Of a stretch of 64,000 nucleotides of DNA, positions 60,771 to 64,000 are shown piece after piece. A program made the translations under genes and the position numbers. Source of the stretch: Novosphingobium sp. MD-1 (lineage in GTDB: Bacteria; Pseudomonadota; Alphaproteobacteria; Sphingomonadales; Sphingomonadaceae); NCBI RefSeq assembly GCF_001014975.1, contig NZ_BBXA01000026.1, forward strand, positions 62,001 through 126,000, read 5' to 3'. The notes under the pieces were generated by a model that saw only the letters and a list, made by a program, of their open reading frames with translations, did not search any database and had not been told where the DNA came from. How positions within the stretch are numbered: the stretch's first letter is position 1; every line of letters starts with the position of its first letter.

Positions 60771-62039
60771 TTGGCCCGGATCGTGATGAAATTCGGCGGC
60801 ACATCAATGGCCGGCACCGAGCGCATCCGCCGTGTCGCGCGGATCGTGCAGCGCCAGCAGGCGGCCGGGCACGAAGTGGCGGTGGTGGTTTCGGCGATGG
60901 CCGGGGAGACCGACCGCCTCGTCAATTTCTGCCGCGAAGCCAATCCTCTGTATGATCCTGCCGAATACGACGTCGTCGTCGCCAGCGGCGAACAGGTGAC
61001 GTCGGGGCTGCTCGCGATGCATCTCCAGGCGCTGGGCTGCAAGGCGCGTTCGTGGCTGGGCTGGCAATTGCCCGTCCGCACCGACGACGCCCATGCCAAG
61101 GCCCGCATCGAAACGATCGATTCCGACGCCCTGCTGGCCTCGATGGCCGCGGGCGAGATCGCCGTTATCCCCGGTTTTCAGGGACTTACCGCGGACAACC
61201 GCGTGACCACGCTGGGCCGTGGCGGTTCCGACACCTCGGCGGTGGCCGTGGCAGCGGCGGTGAAAGCCGACCGCTGCGACATCTATACCGACGTCGACGG
61301 CGTCTATACCACCGACCCCCGCATCGTCGCCAAGGCGCGCAAGCTCAAGAACGTGACGTTCGAGGAAATGCTCGAGCTGGCCTCGGTCGGCTCGAAGGTC
61401 CTGCAGACCCGCTCGGTCAGCCTCGCCATGAAGGAAGGCGTGCGGGTGCAGGTGTTGTCATCCTTCATCGACGACGACGCGCCGCCGGCGGACAGCATCC
61501 CCGGCACGATGATCGTCAGCGAGGATGAACTGATCGGGGAACTGGAAGGATTGGAAATGGAACGTCAGTTGATCACCGGCATCGCCGCCGACAAGAACGA
61601 CGCCAAGGTCACCCTGACGCGCATTGCCGACCGGCCGGGCGCGGTGGCGACCATTTTCGGCCCGCTGGCCGAAGCCAACATCAACGTCGACATGATCATC
61701 CAGAACGTCGCCAAGGACAAGGGCGAGACCGACGTGACCTTCACCGTGCCGCAGGCGGACCTGGCGCGCACGCAGGCGCTGCTGGAAGAGCAGAAGGACA
61801 CGATCGGCTATTACCGGATCATCGCCGACAGCAAGGTCGCCAAGATCAGCGTCGTGGGCGTGGGCATGCGCAGCCACGCGGGCGTGGCCGGCACGATGTT
61901 CAAGGCGCTGGCCGATCGCGGGATCAACATCCAGGCGATTTCCACCAGCGAAATCAAGGTTTCCGTGCTGATCGACGAGGACGAGACCGAACTCGCGGTG
62001 CGCGTGCTCCACACCGCCTATGGGCTGGACGCCGCGTAA
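60771..62039 (+). CDS. lysC: Aspartate kinase
   Basis: A 422-residue single-function aspartokinase: MARIVMKFGGTSMAGTERIR, the KFGGTS ATP loop, then a kinase core (TTLGRGGSDTSAVAVAAAVK) and two C-terminal ACT domains, (MERQLITGIAADKNDAKVTL... and ADSKVAKISVVGVGMRSHAG...), which bind lysine/threonine. It starts aspartate-family amino-acid synthesis. The start is TTG at 60771, placed by GGCAGGAGTACCCCC. It ends with a strong hairpin. Confidence 0.96.
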   Translation: MARIVMKFGGTSMAGTERIRRVARIVQRQQAAGHEVAVVVSAMAGETDRLVNFCREANPLYDPAEYDVVVASGEQVTSGLLAMHLQALGCKARSWLGWQLPVRTDDAHAKARIETIDSDALLASMAAGEIAVIPGFQGLTADNRVTTLGRGGSDTSAVAVAAAVKADRCDIYTDVDGVYTTDPRIVAKARKLKNVTFEEMLELASVGSKVLQTRSVSLAMKEGVRVQVLSSFIDDDAPPADSIPGTMIVSEDELIGELEGLEMERQLITGIAADKNDAKVTLTRIADRPGAVATIFGPLAEANINVDMIIQNVAKDKGETDVTFTVPQADLARTQALLEEQKDTIGYYRIIADSKVAKISVVGVGMRSHAGVAGTMFKALADRGINIQAISTSEIKVSVLIDEDETELAVRVLHTAYGLDAA

Positions 62040-62061
62040 AGGACTGTTTCTGAAAGCGAAA

Positions 62062-62099
62062 CCCCGCCTCCGGATAGGGGGGATAAACCGGAGGCGGGG
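62062..62099 (+). terminator. Strong stem-loop after lysC
   Basis: CCCCGCCTCCGG-14 bases-CCGGAGGCGGGG, a perfect 12-base stem 22 bases after the lysC stop. There is no U-run, so it may be a stabilising end or a rho-dependent stop. The rest of the 289-base gap before 62329 holds nothing recognised. Confidence 0.7.
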
Positions 62100-62328
62100 C
62101 GCGACCCGACTGGCTCTGGGGGAGGGGATGGTGCCAGTCCGGAACGGGGAAGCGGGGTTGCTTCGTGTCGAAACCGGTATAGGCCCTGCCCTCTGATTGG
62201 TAAAACGGGATAAAGCGGTCACAGTCATCGCTTGGGCCGATCATTGTCCGTATCGCACCCTGCTCTTGCCGCCCGCTCTTGTCGGCGCACGCCGCGCGGC
62301 CTAAGGGGCTGCCGCTCTGGCACGGACG

Positions 62329-63354
62329 ATGGGAACCCTGATGACGGCACCTGTGAAGACTTCAGCGCTGATGGCGCGCGGCGCGGCGTTCCTCGGCACC
62401 GAACACGCCATCCTGTGCGGGGCGATGAGCTGGGTTTCCGAACGCAATCTGGTGGCCGCGATCAGCAACGCCGGCGGCTTCGGCGTGATCGCCTGCGGCG
62501 CGATGACGCCCGAACTGCTCGATGCCGAAATCGCGGGGACCAAGGCGCTGACGGCCCGCCCGTTCGGCGTGAACCTCATCACCATGCACCCCCAGCTGTT
62601 CGACCTGATCGCGGTCTGCGCCCGGCACGGCGTGGGCCATGTGGTGCTGGCGGGCGGCATTCCGCCCAAGGGCAGCGTGGAAGCGATCAAGGATTTCGGC
62701 GCGAAAGTGCTGGTTTTCGCGCCCACGCTGGCGCTGGCGAAGAAGCTGCTGCGTTCGGGCGCGGACGCGCTGGTGATCGAAGGCAGCGAGGCCGGCGGCC
62801 ATATCGGCCCGGTTTCCACCAGCGTGCTGGCGCAGGAATTCCTGCCGGCGCTGGCGGAGGACCACGTGGTGTTCGTGGCCGGCGGCATCGGCCGGGGCGA
62901 GATGATCGCCTCTTACCTCGAAATGGGCGCCAGCGGCGTGCAGCTGGGCACGCGCTTTGCCTGCGCCAGCGAATCCATCGCCCATCCCGCGTTCAAGCAG
63001 GCGTTCTTCCGCGCCAACGCGCGCGATGCGATCGCCTCGGTCCAGGTCGATCCGCGCCTGCCGGTGATCCCGGTGCGCGCGCTGAAGAACAAGGGCACCG
63101 AGGAATTCACCGCCAAGCAGGTGGAAGTGGCGCGGCTGCTGGACCAGGGCACGGTGGACATGGCGGCGGCGCAGCTCGAAATCGAGCATTTCTGGGCCGG
63201 CGCGCTGCGCCGCGCGGTGATCGACGGCGATGTTGAGCGCGGATCGATCATGGCCGGGCAATCGGTGGGCATGGTGACGAAGGAAGAACCCGTCACCGCG
63301 ATCATCGCGCAATTGCTGGCGGAAAGCGAAGCCGCGCTGAACGCGCGCGGCTGA
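62329..63354 (+). CDS. NAD(P)H-dependent flavin oxidoreductase, nitronate monooxygenase-like
   Basis: A 341-residue TIM-barrel FMN enzyme of the NMO/2-nitropropane dioxygenase family. GAAFLGTEHAILCGAMSWVS is the first strand with flavin-binding residues; AISNAGGFGVIACGAMTPEL, GVNLITMHPQ, DALVIEGSEAGGHIGPVSTS, VFVAGGIGRGEMIASYLEMG and GASGVQLGTRFACASES are the other barrel blocks. The catalytic His of NMOs is GHIGP. Enoyl-ACP reductase FabK is a related alternative. The start may be ATG 62329 or 62341. Confidence 0.88.
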   Translation: MGTLMTAPVKTSALMARGAAFLGTEHAILCGAMSWVSERNLVAAISNAGGFGVIACGAMTPELLDAEIAGTKALTARPFGVNLITMHPQLFDLIAVCARHGVGHVVLAGGIPPKGSVEAIKDFGAKVLVFAPTLALAKKLLRSGADALVIEGSEAGGHIGPVSTSVLAQEFLPALAEDHVVFVAGGIGRGEMIASYLEMGASGVQLGTRFACASESIAHPAFKQAFFRANARDAIASVQVDPRLPVIPVRALKNKGTEEFTAKQVEVARLLDQGTVDMAAAQLEIEHFWAGALRRAVIDGDVERGSIMAGQSVGMVTKEEPVTAIIAQLLAESEAALNARG

Positions 63355-63401
63355 AGCCGGAAAAACCGTCCTGAAATCGCCCCCTAAGTCGTCCCCTAGC
63401 T

Positions 63402-63484
63402 CGTCATTGCGAGGGGCGAAGCCCCGCGGCAATCCAGAGCGGCACCCGGAGCGCTGGATTGCTTCGCTTGCGCTCGCAATGACG
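63402..63484. repeat. Family A long hairpin repeat, copy 6
   Basis: CGTCATTGCGAGGGGCGAAG at the left, TTGCGCTCGCAATGACG at the right, 83 bases, between the convergent flavin oxidoreductase and dut genes. Confidence 0.9.
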
Positions 63485-63512
63485 AAATGCCCCGGTCCCG
63501 GTGCGCCCTGCC

Positions 63513-63989
63513 CTAACCGCTGAAGGCAACGACCCCGCCGGTCGATCCGAAGCCGCCTTCGCCGCGCGCGGTTTCGTCCAGTTCGTCCACTTCCAGCCAG
63601 CTCGCCTGGGTCACCGGGGCGAGCACCAGCTGCGCCACGCGATCGCCGCGCCGGATGGCGAAGGGTTCGGCGCCCAGGTTGATCATGATGACCTTCAGTT
63701 CGCCGCGATAATCCGAATCGATCGTGCCGGGCGTGTTGGGCACGGTGACGCCGTGCTTGAGCGCGAGGCCCGAACGCGGACGGACCTGGATCTCGAACCC
63801 TTGCGGAATCGCCACGGCAAGGCCGGTGGCGACGGCATGGCGCGCGCCGGGGGCCAGGGTCACGTCCTCGGCCGAAACCACGTCCATGCCCGCCGCGCCG
63901 GCGGTGGCATAGGCGGGCAGCGGCAGGTCCTTGCCGCCGGGCAGGCGCTTGACGCGGACGGGAACGGCGGCGGTTTCAGGCGAGTGCAT
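63513..63989 (-). CDS. dut: Deoxyuridine 5'-triphosphate nucleotidohydrolase
   Basis: A 158-residue trimeric dUTPase that removes dUTP and provides dUMP. The five motifs are present: [34 protein letters not shown] (with the catalytic Asp), [14 protein letters not shown] and [10 protein letters not shown]. The ATG at 63989 is placed by AAGGATTGCCG; the TTG at 63995 adds two residues only. It is complete but its upstream region is outside the window. Confidence 0.96.
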   Translation of the reverse strand: MHSPETAAVPVRVKRLPGGKDLPLPAYATAGAAGMDVVSAEDVTLAPGARHAVATGLAVAIPQGFEIQVRPRSGLALKHGVTVPNTPGTIDSDYRGELKVIMINLGAEPFAIRRGDRVAQLVLAPVTQASWLEVDELDETARGEGGFGSTGGVVAFSG

Positions 63990-64000
63990 CGGCAATCCTT

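Noticed and set aside
1..64000. CRISPR arrays, tRNA and rRNA genes, prophage or IS elements
   Set aside because: No regularly spaced direct repeats, no tRNA T-loop pattern with CCA end that I could fold, and no transposase, integrase or phage structural protein in any frame.

Overview
The window reads as the chromosome of a high-GC alphaproteobacterium of the order Sphingomonadales (Novosphingobium/Sphingomonas/Erythrobacter type). The signs are: a blue-light LOV-HTH regulator of the EL222 type; a MucR/Fur/PlsC/MiaB/PhoH/YbeY/CorC neighbourhood typical of alphaproteobacteria; the order-typical intergenic repeat beginning CGTCATTGCGAG and the CCTGAGCCTGTCGAAGG repeat; and many Tat-exported or Sec-exported periplasmic enzymes. 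The assignment comes from gene content and recalled family resemblance only. No rRNA, tRNA, CRISPR array, integrase, transposase or prophage was seen.

Layout. 0-5.9 kb: a leftward fdsG-fdsB-mobA-fdsA-fdsD-fdhD operon for a soluble NAD-dependent molybdenum formate dehydrogenase, with a perfect palindrome in its promoter region. 6.1-13.2 kb: phosphomannomutase, a complete biotin operon bioB-F-D-A, and a Tat-exported HisC-like aminotransferase. 13.3-20.1 kb: a broken orphan gene, cyclophilin, LOV-HTH regulator, SBF transporter, PhoD phosphatase, and a leftward hypothetical-pirin-OsmC operon. 20.4-24.4 kb: a giant one-module NRPS-like synthetase of the Pls/PosA type. 25-30 kb: a DUF559 gene bracketed by palindromic repeats, then nrdB and nrdA separated by small genes. 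30.4-33.7 kb: GlsB, HD hydrolase, PKHD hydroxylase, LysR. 33.9-43.2 kb: the leftward housekeeping block nfuA, rutE-like, tsaB, rimI, mucR, fur, plsC, miaB, phoH, ybeY, corC, interrupted by an oppositely oriented RcnB-like gene. 43.4-64 kb: FKBP, M16 peptidase, class II DAHP synthase, ThiF-type enzyme, sirtuin, dapB-nth, symporter, enoyl-CoA hydratase, aroC, arsC, pnuC plus NR kinase, thioesterase, ubiG, lysC, nitronate monooxygenase-like enzyme and dut.

How the parts fit. Most genes are core metabolism: formate oxidation, biotin, deoxynucleotides, aromatic and aspartate-family amino acids, NAD salvage, ubiquinone, Fe-S and tRNA modification. Inserted among them are a few lower-GC single genes of unknown function. 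At two of them (upstream of arsC and upstream of cobB) the short original start of the downstream gene still lies on the far side of the insert, so the layout is [old 5' end]-[foreign gene]-[complete target gene], all on one strand. At arsC the insert is joined by start/stop overlaps on both sides. This repeated layout is the most unusual structure I found.

Three intergenic repeat families recur: A, six long imperfect hairpins (CGTCATTGCGAG...CTCGCAATGACG); B, five short GC palindromes (CCCTCCCGC..GCGGGAGGG); C, two inverted pairs of CCTGAGCCTGTCGAAGG. Positions were counted by hand from the sequence; family names rest on recalled motifs and would need database searches to confirm.
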